DNA of 64,000 nt from Gracilaria gracilis (GCA_030374805.1 JARGSG010000197.1:62001-126000), one strand, 5' to 3'; counted from the stretch's first letter, positions 28,727 through 39,254 are shown. Notes: generated by a model from the letters alone, not told the origin. Program-made: numbers and translations.

Positions 28727-30214
28727 ATGTTGCGTCCCACCCTCCTGCGTAACGTTTCTCGCCGTTTTCTGGCCACTCCGGCCATGAGTCCGAGTGCGGC
28801 CGCGCCATCCACGCTGAATGCGCCGCTTTCAGAGGTCGACCCGGAATTGTTCGATATCATCGAGCATGAGAAGGCGCGACAGATCAAATCCATTCAGCTC
28901 ATTCCCTCGGAAAACTTCACATCTCGTGCTGTGTTGGAAGCTGTCGGGTCGGTGATGACCAACAAGTATTCAGAGGGATACCCCGGAGCTCGCTATTACG
29001 GAGGCAATGAGTTCATTGATATGAGTGAGCGCTTGTGTCAGAAGCGCGCCCTTGAGGCCTTCCGCATCTCACCCGATGAGTGGGGAGTGAATGTGCAGGC
29101 ACTATCTGGCAGTCCTTCCAATCTCGCAGTGTACACAGCGCTTCTCAAGCCGCACGACAGGATTCTCAGTCTTGATCTTCCGCACGGTGGCCATCTCAGC
29201 CATGGTTTCATGACCGATAAGAAGCGCGTCAGTGCCACCTCCCTGTTCTTTGAGTCCATGCCCTACAGACTCAATGAGAGCACTGGCTTGATTGACTACG
29301 ACAAATTGGAAGAGTCAGCTGTGCTCTTCAGACCGAAGCTCATAATTGCGGGAGCTAGCGCATATTCCAGACACTACGATTATCCGCGCATGCGCGCAAT
29401 CGCTGACAAGGTCGGCGCATATTTGCACGCTGATATCGCTCATATTTCTGGTCTGGTCGCCGCTGGCGTAGTTCCCTCGCCATTCGAATATGCTGACGTA
29501 ATCACAACTACCACTCACAAGGCCCTTCGCGGTCCGAGAGGCGCTTTGATTTTCTTCCGGAAGGGTGTTCGTTCTATCAATAAGAAGGGCGAAGAGGTGA
29601 TGTATAACCTTGAGAACCCCATCAACTCTGCTGTGTTCCCAGGGCTGCAAGGAGGACCCCATAATCACACTATTGCTGCCCTTGCGGTGGCCCTCAAACT
29701 GGCCCAGGAACCTGAGTTCGTTGCTTATCAACAAAAGGTGTTGGATAATTCGCAAGTGCTCGCCAAGGGGCTCATTGATAGAGGTTACAACCTGGTTTCA
29801 GGCGGAACAGATAACCATCTCATGCTTGTCAATCTGAGGAAGAGCGATATGGACGGCGCTCGCGCAGAACGCGTTTTGGAGTTATCTGGTATCGCATTGA
29901 ACAAGAACACCGTTCCCGGTGACAAGAGCGCATTCAACCCAGGAGGTATTCGTATGGGTACACATGCTATGACTACCAGAGGATGTGACACTGATGACTT
30001 CAAGGCTATTGCTGGATACGTGGATCGTGGAATTGCTATCGCCGCGCAGGTGAAAAAGGATCTGGGACCAGATGCAAAGATTGCTGCCTTCCGAGAAGCC
30101 GTTGACAACGGTGCAGGCGCTGCTGAAATCAAGGCGTTGAAGGAAGAGGTAGAAGAATTTTCCCTGGGATTTGAGCCCATTGGCTTCGACCGGGCTGACA
30201 TGGTCTACCAGTAG
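28727..30214 (+). CDS. SHMT: Serine hydroxymethyltransferase, mitochondrial
   Basis: 495 residues from the ATG at 28727. PLP enzyme converting serine and tetrahydrofolate to glycine and methylene-THF. The first 20 residues ([19 protein letters not shown]) make an Arg-rich amphipathic mitochondrial presequence. Family blocks: [52 protein letters not shown], and [13 protein letters not shown], where Lys265 binds [20 protein letters not shown] and NTVPGD close the folate site. Mitochondrial SHMT works with glycine decarboxylase in photorespiration. Intronless. Confidence 0.97.
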   Translation: MLRPTLLRNVSRRFLATPAMSPSAAAPSTLNAPLSEVDPELFDIIEHEKARQIKSIQLIPSENFTSRAVLEAVGSVMTNKYSEGYPGARYYGGNEFIDMSERLCQKRALEAFRISPDEWGVNVQALSGSPSNLAVYTALLKPHDRILSLDLPHGGHLSHGFMTDKKRVSATSLFFESMPYRLNESTGLIDYDKLEESAVLFRPKLIIAGASAYSRHYDYPRMRAIADKVGAYLHADIAHISGLVAAGVVPSPFEYADVITTTTHKALRGPRGALIFFRKGVRSINKKGEEVMYNLENPINSAVFPGLQGGPHNHTIAALAVALKLAQEPEFVAYQQKVLDNSQVLAKGLIDRGYNLVSGGTDNHLMLVNLRKSDMDGARAERVLELSGIALNKNTVPGDKSAFNPGGIRMGTHAMTTRGCDTDDFKAIAGYVDRGIAIAAQVKKDLGPDAKIAAFREAVDNGAGAAEIKALKEEVEEFSLGFEPIGFDRADMVYQ

Positions 30215-30572
30215 AGACAGTTCATGATAGATACTGGGTTAAACCTTGTGAAGTAGTTCGTCGTGAAGCAGCAGGTGACTGTCCTGATCCAGATGTCCTT
30301 AATTCCAGGACCTGTAAAACACCCGCTCCACTACGGAGGATTTGAATTTAGCAAGCAGTGCCCAAAAAGCGCATCCGTATAATGTATCCATGGAACACTC
30401 TTATCGGACCCCTTCATTGCCCAGATGGTTCCAGTGTTCCGCCTCTTTAAGTTAGTTTACGGTGTAGAGTTGAAGTAATAGAAAAATATTGCAACGATTC
30501 GCTTCATGCGAGTGCTGTACATAAAAACCTAAACTCTTTTCTCCTGGATGGGGTGCCGCGGATTTTCGATGC
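30215..30572. other. Convergent intergenic
   Basis: 358 bp between SHMT and the XRN gene. Nothing recognised. Confidence 0.4.
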
Positions 30573-32795
30573 TCAAACGTCTGGTCCCCTAGAGGAAGAA
30601 CCCGGCGAACTAGGAGGGTGACCATGTGATTCGTGGGAGGGCGTCCTATGATGTGTTGGGTCGAGGTCATTTCTTGCCTTCGTAGATCTCCCTTTCTGTG
30701 GATTAATGCGAGAAGGGCTGCTGCTTCTGTGCACTTGCTTCGAGGGCGGACCTTTCGTACTACGCGGAGAAAAAGAGCTTGACGATTTGCCATGGCTAAC
30801 CTTGCTTCTCTCGGTCGGATCCACCGTTCCGGACGGCTTACTATGAGCCCTACTCGTTGCTTGACTCTCACCAGCTGCACCTGACCGAGCCCTGGAAGAC
30901 ACCCCTCTTGGAGGGCTATACTTCCGAGGAGAACTACTTCTGGGCCAGCTACCAGTCGGTGATGGGCTTCTCGACCGCCGCGGAATGTAGTACTTCGACG
31001 GACGTACCGGCAAAACCATTAGTTCAGATTTCGGGTAATTCCGTGCATAGAACCAATCTTCAGTCCCAATCTGGTCGCGCTTCCTTTCTACACTTGTGAA
31101 TTCCTTCTCCTTATCAATGGCGTCCACTTCTCGCAAAAGACTCTCTTCCTCAATAAATGGCACAACAACCACAGCTTCCCATGAGTTACGTTTCCCATTC
31201 TGGTCCACTTCAAAATCAATGGGATAAAACTTTGCCACGGGAGAATTGGGGTTGACCATCAGCTCCTGCATGGGAGCAGGAAGTAATTCCGCTGACTCTG
31301 GAGGTAACACAGCCATCAACTGAGTCAAAGGTTGAAATGGGCGTCCTTTCTGGAAAGCAACTCTTACTGCCCGCAGACCCTTCATATCGCTGGCAAGCAT
31401 TGCATAGAAGTTGGGGTAAAACCAATTCCACGACGGCACACCATTGTGATAGTACTGGAGAACCCAGTGGAGCCCCTCCATGTATATTTTGCGCAGTTTC
31501 TTGATACGCTGGTGGCCATCATCTCCCTCGACGTCGAACTGGAACTTCAGTTCATAGTACTTTTGGCGATATTCGACGGAGTTGTACTCTGGGACCCCAT
31601 CAGTTTCGCACCGATGCTCAAAGTAGTGCATTTCGCTCTGAGCAACTTTCTCAAGAAATGATTCCAATCGGTCTGGATGAAGTCTATGGGACTGTGTCAA
31701 ATAGCCACCCCATGACGGTAACATATGCTTGTATATACGAAACATCAAATTAATGGCACCCTCGGCAATGTCAAGATGCGGAATGTTAGGAAGGAAATCA
31801 TTACCAACAAGCATACACATGAACACAAAATCATCCACGATACGCCGTGAATCATACTCGAAGCCAGGATTCTTCCGTTTTGCAGAGCCAAAAGTGCTAG
31901 GATCTCCATCTGGAAAAGTAGCCTTCAACGCGCCCTTCTCAAGCTGTGAAGGTCGCCGTCGTCCCTTGGTGCGCGCCCAAGGGTCGTGTGCATCGTCTCG
32001 TTTGAACTCAAGGAACAACATATCCCTTAGCAAGGCAATTTCAAGCAGTTGAAATTCATCGGCATCGCTGTCCGTGCCGGTCATTACCGGCACCTTTCGC
32101 TGCTTCTTCTTATACTTGACTTTCTCGCGCAACAGCGTGAAATGCGGCGCATGCACGACCAAACCCAGCATCATGAGGTCTGCGTCCAGACCATACATGC
32201 AATGACGAATCTGGGGATTGTAGTTTGGAGACTTTTTCCACTTTCGAATGAAATCCATTATCTTATGTTCCCCCTCGCCAGGCGCTTCCGAACCGGAAAA
32301 AATGACGGTGCAGCCCTGCTGCCAAGCTGGGTCCGTGGACATTTTGTGGTGTATCCATTTTCGAAACCTTTCCGAGAGCTCGTACATGAACTCAGTACCC
32401 GGGGTGATGCAGTTGGAGTCGAAGGGCTTTCCCTCGGGGATTTGGTCACCACGGGCAATAGCGTCAGCCATGGCTTTCTCGGCATCTTTTGCAGATCGGA
32501 ATCTCCTACTTCTCTGCTGATTCATCTTAGCACGCGGAGCGACTCCATCAACAGCAAGAAGCATGAGCTTTCGCGGGGATACGATGCGGAAAAGGCGTTC
32601 TGTGTACTCGAAGATTCGAGCAAACATCTCGTCGAGGTTCTCAATGGCGATCTCGGTATCGCTGGGATGGGTGCATTGATGAATGATTCCGTTCATATCG
32701 AGATAGAAATGATCGAAGACATGGTCCTCATCCAGACGCTGTAATATCAATGGATAGCGGTCCGTGAGGAAGCGGAACATCTTTGGAATGCCCAT
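30573..32795 (-). CDS. XRN1-type 5'-3' exoribonuclease, short form
   Basis: 740 residues from the ATG at 32795, where the XRN opening MGIPKMFRFLTDRYP begins. Conserved catalytic blocks: FYLDMNGIIHQCTHP, LAVDGVAPRAKMNQQRSRRF, ITPGTEFM, FSGSEAPGEGEHKIMDFIR, YGLDADLMMLGL and FVFMCMLVGNDFLP. The start and TDRYP favour cytoplasmic XRN1 over nuclear XRN2. At 740 residues it lacks the long XRN1 C-terminal region; instead the last ~130 residues are Ser/Pro/Arg-rich (RRSRSPSPT, SPPRGVSS), like an RS tail. It degrades decapped 5'-monophosphate RNA. No intron seen. Confidence 0.93.
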   Translation of the reverse strand: MGIPKMFRFLTDRYPLILQRLDEDHVFDHFYLDMNGIIHQCTHPSDTEIAIENLDEMFARIFEYTERLFRIVSPRKLMLLAVDGVAPRAKMNQQRSRRFRSAKDAEKAMADAIARGDQIPEGKPFDSNCITPGTEFMYELSERFRKWIHHKMSTDPAWQQGCTVIFSGSEAPGEGEHKIMDFIRKWKKSPNYNPQIRHCMYGLDADLMMLGLVVHAPHFTLLREKVKYKKKQRKVPVMTGTDSDADEFQLLEIALLRDMLFLEFKRDDAHDPWARTKGRRRPSQLEKGALKATFPDGDPSTFGSAKRKNPGFEYDSRRIVDDFVFMCMLVGNDFLPNIPHLDIAEGAINLMFRIYKHMLPSWGGYLTQSHRLHPDRLESFLEKVAQSEMHYFEHRCETDGVPEYNSVEYRQKYYELKFQFDVEGDDGHQRIKKLRKIYMEGLHWVLQYYHNGVPSWNWFYPNFYAMLASDMKGLRAVRVAFQKGRPFQPLTQLMAVLPPESAELLPAPMQELMVNPNSPVAKFYPIDFEVDQNGKRNSWEAVVVVPFIEEESLLREVDAIDKEKEFTSVERKRDQIGTEDWFYARNYPKSELMVLPVRPSKYYIPRRSRSPSPTGSWPRSSSPRKYSPPRGVSSRARSGAAGESQATSRAHSKPSGTVDPTERSKVSHGKSSSSFSPRSTKGPPSKQVHRSSSPSRINPQKGRSTKARNDLDPTHHRTPSHESHGHPPSSPGSSSRGPDV

Positions 32796-33619
32796 TTTTG
32801 GATCTGTGCGCGCTGGGACAACGCTGTGGCATGAAAGACGGGCGGCAGAGAAGGAGACGGAGCAGTGGACGTGGCGGAGCACGAAGAGTGAGCAGTGGGC
32901 TGAGCAAGCATAAAACGAGACTCTTTGGTTCCGAAACACGGCGGTTCTCAGCAGCTAACCCTACCTTCCAGAAACAGTCGTACCCCCCGCAGTCGAACGC
33001 AAAGCAGCGTCAAGCATCACCACCGCGAGGCCTCAAACGACGACAATCTGCACAGCGCGGTGAAGCAGCATAGCCCGTAGATACATAGGCGGCGACGGGG
33101 AGATCTTACCAGCAAGATGCGAATGGTGTGCGCAAAAATTTCGCAGAAACAACACCATCGCAGCGCAGCGATTGGTGCGCTCACTGAGCGCAAAGCGCTG
33201 TGCGCCGCCAACAGACGCGCGCCAAGTGGGGGGGGGGGGGCGTGGTGGGGGCGTGGTGGCGGTGGCGCGCCACTGGCGAGCGTGCAAAATCTGCGAGCTT
33301 GAGATCATTGATTTTCGGCGCCGGTCGAGCGCAACCGATCTTTTGAATGGCTCCGAGCGGCTGTGTGAATGGGATCGATGCGCAGCCAGCCCTTTCCTGC
33401 CGACCAATGCGCGTCCATGCGTCCGTGCAGCAACCGTCTCGAACGACGGTTACCGTTGGTACCAACGGTAGATATCGCCCCTCCTCCGTCTATGCGCGCC
33501 GCCTTCTTACTTAACCAATCGCCCCGTGCTTCATTCCCCCTCCTCCACTGCCAGCCCCATCCACTGATCGCACCCAATTAAACCCAATCCGCTTGACCGC
33601 CGCGCAAGTGACGTCAATC
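32796..33619. other. Divergent region with MYB-like palindrome
   Basis: 824 bp between XRN and the lumen-protein gene. Contains a G run (33230-33240), an inverted repeat AACCGTC/GACGGTT at 33432-33451 and the 20-bp palindrome at 33451. No gene. Confidence 0.5.
33451..33470. promoter_or_regulatory. 20-bp perfect palindrome with two CCGTTG/CAACGG cores
   Basis: TACCGTTGGTACCAACGGTA, 150 bp before the lumen-protein ATG. It is two TACCAACGGTA half sites face to face; an adjoining inverted repeat (33432-33451) overlaps its first base. Confidence 0.65.
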
Positions 33620-34273
33620 ATGGCCTTCATCACCACACCATTGCTCCCCGCCGCGCGACGTCCGCAGCGCAACGTCGTCACATGCAGCACCACCCCACCC
33701 GCCCCGCCCAGCACAGTGTCGCGTCGCGAGCTTCTGTCAGGCGCCGCCGCCGCCACGGCCGCCATCCTGGCCGCCGCGCTTCCGTCGCCCGCCTCCGCGA
33801 AGAATGGCACCGGATTGGAACGCGCCTTCAGCAAAGTCTTATTCCCAAAGGTGGGCTTCAACGCGCCGGACGCCCTCTCGCCGTCGGAAAACGTCGTCGA
33901 TAAGTCGTTGCTCGACACCAAGGAAGCAAAGGCCGCTCTTTCCAAGATCAAGGAGTACGAGGGCAAGTTCACTGATTTGTACGCAAAGTTTAAACAGGAC
34001 CCGCAGCTTGAACTTACAGGCACCGTCAGGAATGCCGTCAACATCTCGGACTTGCGGAATGCTCTTAACATTGTGAATGAAGCCATTGATGAGCAATCAC
34101 AGACCGAAACGGATAAGATTGTGCGCGGTATTATACAGGATATTGGAGAATTGGAGGTCGCGGCTGCTGTCAAGAAAGGAACTCAGAGAACGACCAAGAA
34201 AATTGAGCGAACTACTGACTGGTTCGACAAGGTCACCGGAGATTTCACAAAACTGCTCGCGTTCTACTCGTAG
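33620..34273 (+). CDS. Tat-targeted thylakoid lumen protein, helical, PsbQ/Psb31-like
   Basis: 217 residues from the ATG at 33620. A bipartite presequence is clear: plastid part MAFITTPLLPAARRP, then a twin-arginine lumen signal SRRELLSG with a hydrophobic Ala core ending in an ASA cleavage site near residue 59. The mature part (about 157 residues) is predicted helical, with LLDTKEAKAALSKIKEYEGKF, NISDLRNALNIVNEAI and a basic C-terminal helix ending LLAFYS. Size, Tat route and helical content resemble PsbQ-like or Psb31 extrinsic photosystem II subunits; the family is not firm. Confidence 0.8.
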   Translation: MAFITTPLLPAARRPQRNVVTCSTTPPAPPSTVSRRELLSGAAAATAAILAAALPSPASAKNGTGLERAFSKVLFPKVGFNAPDALSPSENVVDKSLLDTKEAKAALSKIKEYEGKFTDLYAKFKQDPQLELTGTVRNAVNISDLRNALNIVNEAIDEQSQTETDKIVRGIIQDIGELEVAAAVKKGTQRTTKKIERTTDWFDKVTGDFTKLLAFYS

Positions 34274-34525
34274 CTTCTACCCGAGAATTCAGCACTAAAA
34301 CAGTAAACATCATCACATAGTTCTTTTCAAAACTCTTTAACCCAATCTTTATATTGGCAACGTAGACGTGAAGGCGACTGGCGCAACACCACAATAATGA
34401 CGATTCCTGCACTGCGGAGCTCTCTGTCACAATCCCATTCTGTAACGTTATCTTCCTCTACGTCACCACTTTGCGAGTGCAATTCCCAACAAGTTCGTGA
34501 TCCACATTCTGCATTGCACAGCGCT

Positions 34526-35761
34526 TTAGCTATCTTCTTCTGTGACAAACTCGGTGTCGTCCGTAAACAGGTGAGCAATTTCTTCCAGGCCCCTAATCTT
34601 GTTCTCGCTAGGACCTCTATTCTCTTCAGTCCAATCAGACAGTTCTTCCGCAAACGAAAACTCCTCATCATTGAAAGCGTCCTCAACTTGGTCCAGCACA
34701 GCACTCTGGACTTGCTCTTCTTCCTCACTATCGTCCTGATCACTATGGTCCTCCTCCTGCTCCAAAGTTTCAGGCTGCCAGCTACGTCTGGTGGGCCTCG
34801 GAGCTTCGCGGGGTTGAACGTCAACAACTTCTGGACCCAAGTAAACTTGTGAAACTGGATTGGTGTCCGTCAACCTGCCTCCGTTTTCTGCCCTTGCCCA
34901 CAGTCGTACATGACTTTTCCGAAGGTCTATTTCTGCCACATGTACCCAAATGGTCTGTCCGAGTCGAAGGTAGTCCAATGTATCCCTCTGACGTTCTCCC
35001 CACATGGCGGTGACATGCAAAAACGCCTGCCGTTCGGCTCCGATATCGATATAGGCTCCATAGTTGGTGACGCGTTCCACGACGCCGCGGTAGCGACCGC
35101 CCACCTCAACTTCAGCCACTTTGATGCGGGACTCAAAGCCCAAGTGCGGCTTGACCATGGTAAGACCCAGTATCTTCCTCGCAGGGTCGACGTACTTGAC
35201 CCAGACGGTAACGGAGTCTCCTTCGCGAACGAGATCGGATGGCATATGAACAAAGTCCACAGACATGTTACGCAAGTGTACAAGCCCGTCCTTCTCAGCG
35301 CCGACATTAACGTACGCGCCGTGCGGAACGGTATTTCGTACCACGCCATGCAACTTCTCGCCGACGAAGATGTCAGAAAAGTTGAGCGTGATCTCCCGTT
35401 TCTGCCGCTGCACGGGCGGCTTGTCATCCGAGTGCGGCTGCTCAGCTGGGCTGGGTGTGTCCCGCTGCGCGTCCGTGGCAGCACGCGCCGACTCGCGCTC
35501 ATACGCAGGCCCCTTTCGTTCGCGGCGCTGCAGCTTCTTGTACGTCGGCACGCGCCGACTGTTCTGCGAGGCATTGGTGCCCTTCCTGCTGCGGCTGCTG
35601 CCGCGCGCCGCCGAAGTGGGCGCAGAGCCGCCAGCGCGGCGCGCCGAAAGCGGCGGCGTGGCGCCGCGTGGCAGCCGCGGCGCTGGCGACCAACGCGCGC
35701 ACAGAGCGCCGCCGTTCACGCGCGCTCGCGGCACCGCAAGCGGTGCGCAGAAGGCGTGCAT
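34526..35761 (-). CDS. Plastid S1-domain RNA-binding protein
   Basis: 411 residues from the ATG at 35761. An Arg/Ser/Pro-rich presequence (MHAFCAPLAVPRARV) suggests plastid import. Two S1 OB-fold domains lie at about 131-203 (GEKLHGVVRNTVPHGAYVNV) and 219-290 (GGRYRGVVERVTNYGAYIDI). The C-terminal 100 residues are strongly acidic. S1 pairs of this type occur in plastid ribosomal protein S1 and in the PSRP-7 part of the algal/plant EF-Ts polyprotein; no EF-Ts domain is present here. It probably acts in plastid translation or RNA handling. Divergent from the CPBP protease gene. Confidence 0.87.
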   Translation of the reverse strand: MHAFCAPLAVPRARVNGGALCARWSPAPRLPRGATPPLSARRAGGSAPTSAARGSSRSRKGTNASQNSRRVPTYKKLQRRERKGPAYERESARAATDAQRDTPSPAEQPHSDDKPPVQRQKREITLNFSDIFVGEKLHGVVRNTVPHGAYVNVGAEKDGLVHLRNMSVDFVHMPSDLVREGDSVTVWVKYVDPARKILGLTMVKPHLGFESRIKVAEVEVGGRYRGVVERVTNYGAYIDIGAERQAFLHVTAMWGERQRDTLDYLRLGQTIWVHVAEIDLRKSHVRLWARAENGGRLTDTNPVSQVYLGPEVVDVQPREAPRPTRRSWQPETLEQEEDHSDQDDSEEEEQVQSAVLDQVEDAFNDEEFSFAEELSDWTEENRGPSENKIRGLEEIAHLFTDDTEFVTEEDS

Positions 35762-36350
35762 CGCGCGCTGCAGGGTGCAAAGACGCAGCTGCTGCCCCCG
35801 ACGATGACGACGACGACGATGACGACAACGACGACGACGCTCGCTCGACGGACGCGGAGATCTCGCGTACCGCACCGCCGCGCGCGTGAAGATCTAAAAA
35901 CGGCGCGCAACGTGGGCGCGCCGCGTACACGTGGGCGCGGCGCTCATACGCGCGCGCTGACGCGCCACACCAGCACGAGCTGTCGGGCGCGCTCGAGTCG
36001 AGAGTGCGCGCGCGCGCACTGATCGATGCGCGCAGATCGTGTCGCAATCTAACTTATCTATCTACGGCACGCGCGTAGATATACCGCACGCGCCGCGCCC
36101 GCGAGGCGCTGTGTGTCATACTGCCGCCTCTCCGCCGCCTCTCCGCCGCCTCTCCGCCGTCCTCGCTGCGGCCGCTGTTGGCCGACTTTGCTCCGCTCTC
36201 GTGCTGCTGCGTGTGTGTTGTCGTCGTCGTCGCGGCTGTGCGTCCCCCCGCCTCTTCGTCGGCGCCGAGCCACGCCGCGCCGCGCCGCGTCCCCCCCCCG
36301 TCGCTTGTGCCGCTGCTGCGCCTGCGCGTGGCCCTTCCACATACACCCGC
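35762..36350. promoter_or_regulatory. Divergent promoter of two plastid-protein genes
   Basis: 589 bp. A GAC/GAT repeat lies at about 35802-35845 and a CTTATCTATCTAC/GTAGATATACC pair at about 36052-36082. The CPBP side is a pyrimidine-rich GC tract. Confidence 0.5.
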
Positions 36351-37724
36351 ATGGCGTTTGACCGCGTCGCCTTTGTTCCCAGCTCGCACGGCGTGCGCTT
36401 CGTGCGCGGCGCGCGGCGCGTCAGCCCGTCGTTTCGGCGCACGTTGTCGTCGCCGTCGCCGCGTTTGCCCAATGCGCCTGCCGTGCGTCGCGCCTTTCCG
36501 TTGCGCTTCGCCGCGTCTGCCGATCATGCCGCCGCCGACGATGCGTCCAAGCTGCCGGACGACCCCCTGCAGCCGTTTCAGCCGCCGTCCAATTCGCGCC
36601 AGTCCTCGCCTTCTTCCTCGCTGCAGCCGCAGCCTTCTGCGCCGATTGAGGAGCGCGCGCAGCCGCACGCCGCGCACAGACCGCAGTGGGCGCCCAAATG
36701 GCTTCCCGACTTTTTTCTCCACCTGCGAACACGCCCTTGGCTGCAGCTCGCCATCATGCTCCCGCTTTACGCCTTTCATTTGTTCTTCCTCTCCACAAAG
36801 GGCTTCAAGTTTAAGAACCCAATCATCCCCAATAGCAAGAACCTTTTTCAGAGCATTGGCTACGAATCAATAGCGGGCGCCATTGTCGCCGTCGCCATGT
36901 TGCTGTGGAGAAGATATTGTATGCCTCGACGCCACTCACAACCGCTGCTGCCAAACATTCTCTCCGTTGAAAACCCCCCTTGGAAAGTCCCGCGCGATGC
37001 AAAACGTCGTATTGGAAGGACCACCGTGCTGCTCATTGTGGCTTACCTCATCTCGGGTTACGGAGCAGTGTTCAGTGAGCAGATCTTGTATCTTCTGGCG
37101 GGATCCGGCGTCCCATTAACTGTTGCAACCACGCGTGCGTGGAAGGTATTGCTGGGTCATCTCATGTGGGTGTATATGGGCATAGGCATCTTGCGTCGAC
37201 TAAAGCCTTTCTTTCCACCAAAAGGCTCGTGGCTGCGATGGAAGTGGCGGAGTAACTGGTTGTGGTGGGCAATAGGTGGCTACTATGTTAGTGCCCTCTT
37301 CTTCAACATTGCGGACGTTGTCAACCAGCTCGTGTTACCCCCGTCGATGTTTGAAGAGGAAACAGTCGTAAGCAAGTTGATAAACCCCGAAAACAAAGAC
37401 CGAGTTGCGATGGCAATTGGCTCAATTGGACCTTGTGTTTCAGCACCCGTGTTTGAGGAGGTGCTGTACAGAGGCTTTTTGCTGCCAGCCTTAACCTGCT
37501 TTTTGCCCATGTGGGCCGCAATCCCGGCCAGCTCCGTGCTCTTTGCTATCCATCATCTGAATCCCACCATGATTATTCCACTTTCAATGCTAGGCTTCAT
37601 TTGGGCTAATCTTTACTCGCAGTCTAGAAACCTCACCGTCACCATCTTGATTCATGCCATGTGGAACAGCAGAGTTTTCCTGGGCTCTTTGCTTGGTCTT
37701 GGAACATTCACCGATTTTGAGTAA
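36351..37724 (+). CDS. Plastid CPBP-family intramembrane protease (CAAX protease-like)
   Basis: 457 residues from the ATG at 36351. The N-terminal ~90 residues are an Arg/Ser/Pro-rich transit peptide with MAFDRVAFVPSS. Seven or eight membrane segments follow. The three CPBP (Abi) motifs are intact near the C terminus: FEEVLYRGF (EExxxR, about 369-375), LFAIHHL (catalytic His) and LIHAMWNS. CPBP proteins are glutamate-type intramembrane proteases; plant homologues such as BCM-like and SCO4 proteins act in plastid membranes. The substrate is unknown. Confidence 0.9.
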   Translation: MAFDRVAFVPSSHGVRFVRGARRVSPSFRRTLSSPSPRLPNAPAVRRAFPLRFAASADHAAADDASKLPDDPLQPFQPPSNSRQSSPSSSLQPQPSAPIEERAQPHAAHRPQWAPKWLPDFFLHLRTRPWLQLAIMLPLYAFHLFFLSTKGFKFKNPIIPNSKNLFQSIGYESIAGAIVAVAMLLWRRYCMPRRHSQPLLPNILSVENPPWKVPRDAKRRIGRTTVLLIVAYLISGYGAVFSEQILYLLAGSGVPLTVATTRAWKVLLGHLMWVYMGIGILRRLKPFFPPKGSWLRWKWRSNWLWWAIGGYYVSALFFNIADVVNQLVLPPSMFEEETVVSKLINPENKDRVAMAIGSIGPCVSAPVFEEVLYRGFLLPALTCFLPMWAAIPASSVLFAIHHLNPTMIIPLSMLGFIWANLYSQSRNLTVTILIHAMWNSRVFLGSLLGLGTFTDFE

Positions 37725-39254
37725 TGGACACGTTAGAGAAGGCACAACCCTCTCTTTTTCCGAGGTTCAGTCTGGTACTGAGAGGTCGCTAATTATTGTC
37801 GTGCTGAGCGCTCCTTTTCGTAGCATGTTGCAAGTCTGCCAGCGCTGGCACAATTTTCATCGCTCGACAGATTCTCGTGGAACGACAGGCATATACGGTG
37901 TGCATGCTTCAAGGAAGCAAGTCAAGAGCCCTGCAGAGTGTGGGACTGTATGAAGGGTGATGCTCTTTGTGGTCAAGGACACAGGTGAACTCGCTGTCAT
38001 GACTTGCTTTCCAGTGAAGTGGTTACTGCTTTCTGTCAGGAGATAAACGCAATCCATCACCTCTTTCGTATCCAAAACTAAAAGGCAATAGACCCAACAT
38101 TGATTTACGGGGGTGATCCAACAATAAACTTCGCATATACCTTTATCTCTCTTGCTGAATAAGATATGTGCATACGTGCACTGATGACACTCACGCTAGG
38201 TCGCCCAGTTTTCGTAAAGCGTTTTGCCATTAAAATGTCAAAGAGAGAAACGAGGAAGCATGTGAACTTGTTTCAGTGAGTGAACATTTCGATGCTTTGG
38301 AAAATATTAGAGCCACCAGGCCTTACTCCCGCCTTCAGTGTGTCCCCCACAGATACGAGTATCAACGTTATTGAGTTTCATGTAGTTTCTTTGGTCAAGA
38401 GCAGCCGCGATTGCAATCTCATTCTTTGCTCCGGATCAAATACAGATTGAAATTGCAATCGGCTGCGACGCACCCCTATTTCTTCTTTATTGTGATCCGG
38501 CCGCCCCCTGATTCCGAGACTACAGGAGTTCTACCCTTCGGTATCTAAAGATAGTTCTCTCTCTTGAGGAAGGCCAAAAACGGCCATTCGCCCCTATTTT
38601 GTGTACAAAAGATGTATCGAACGCGAGTGCAGCATGTCTGAGACAGAAATGCTGTTCTTCAAGTGCTTCAAACAGAAGTAGTTCTCCAACAACACACGAA
38701 GCCCAACTATTGTCCACAAGAAGACGAAGAAGACAAGAATAAGTCCTTCAAACGAAAGCTCAGAGTCTGCCTTGCGATAACCATCTTGCCGAGCAGATGC
38801 CCGTAGGCCCGACACATCTCGTTCTGTGCTACACGGGCCGTGCTTCACTCCTCATAAATCTTCAGAAACAACTTACCCAACATAAAAGTGGTGCTCGAAA
38901 CGTAATGCCCTGTTGCGGTTCACACCCTCAAACATCGTTTGTATAGTGTATCACTGTACTGTGACAAGCAGTGAAACAAGCTTTCGAAGAGAAACAAGTC
39001 GTCCTCAATACAGAGTAGAGTTACTGTACATGGAAGAAAATGGCGAAAGACAAAGAAATGAATCTGTTGCTGTAAGGCCTAAGAACAGCGGAAAGCGTTC
39101 TCAGAAGGAATGGTGAACAAAGAGACACGGTATCTGAGTTGACCGTCTCCCAAGAGCAAGTGTACAACGTAACGCTCAATCAAAGGACAGCTACGCATAT
39201 TCGGCGACAATGCCTTAAACCTTTTACGAACGACGTCTACAAAACTATATCGTC
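37725..39254. other. Intergenic with a retroelement 3' end
   Basis: 1.5 kb, AT-richer than the plastid gene block. The only recognisable item is the non-LTR-like 3' end at 38479-38595. A minus frame 38594-38848 encodes one membrane-like segment (LILVFFVFLWTIVGL) but has no known pattern. Confidence 0.5.
38479..38595 (-). mobile_element. Non-LTR retroelement 3' end, copy A
   Basis: Minus strand reads ..FLAFLKRENYL then TAG (38545), followed by about 65 nt ending AATAAAGAAGAA. The coding end and the 3' tail match copies B (48488) and C (49172). Confidence 0.6.

Noticed and set aside
34397-36022. Plus-strand frames over the S1-domain gene
   Set aside because: Shadows of the minus-strand S1 protein, whose two S1 domains and transit peptide are clear.
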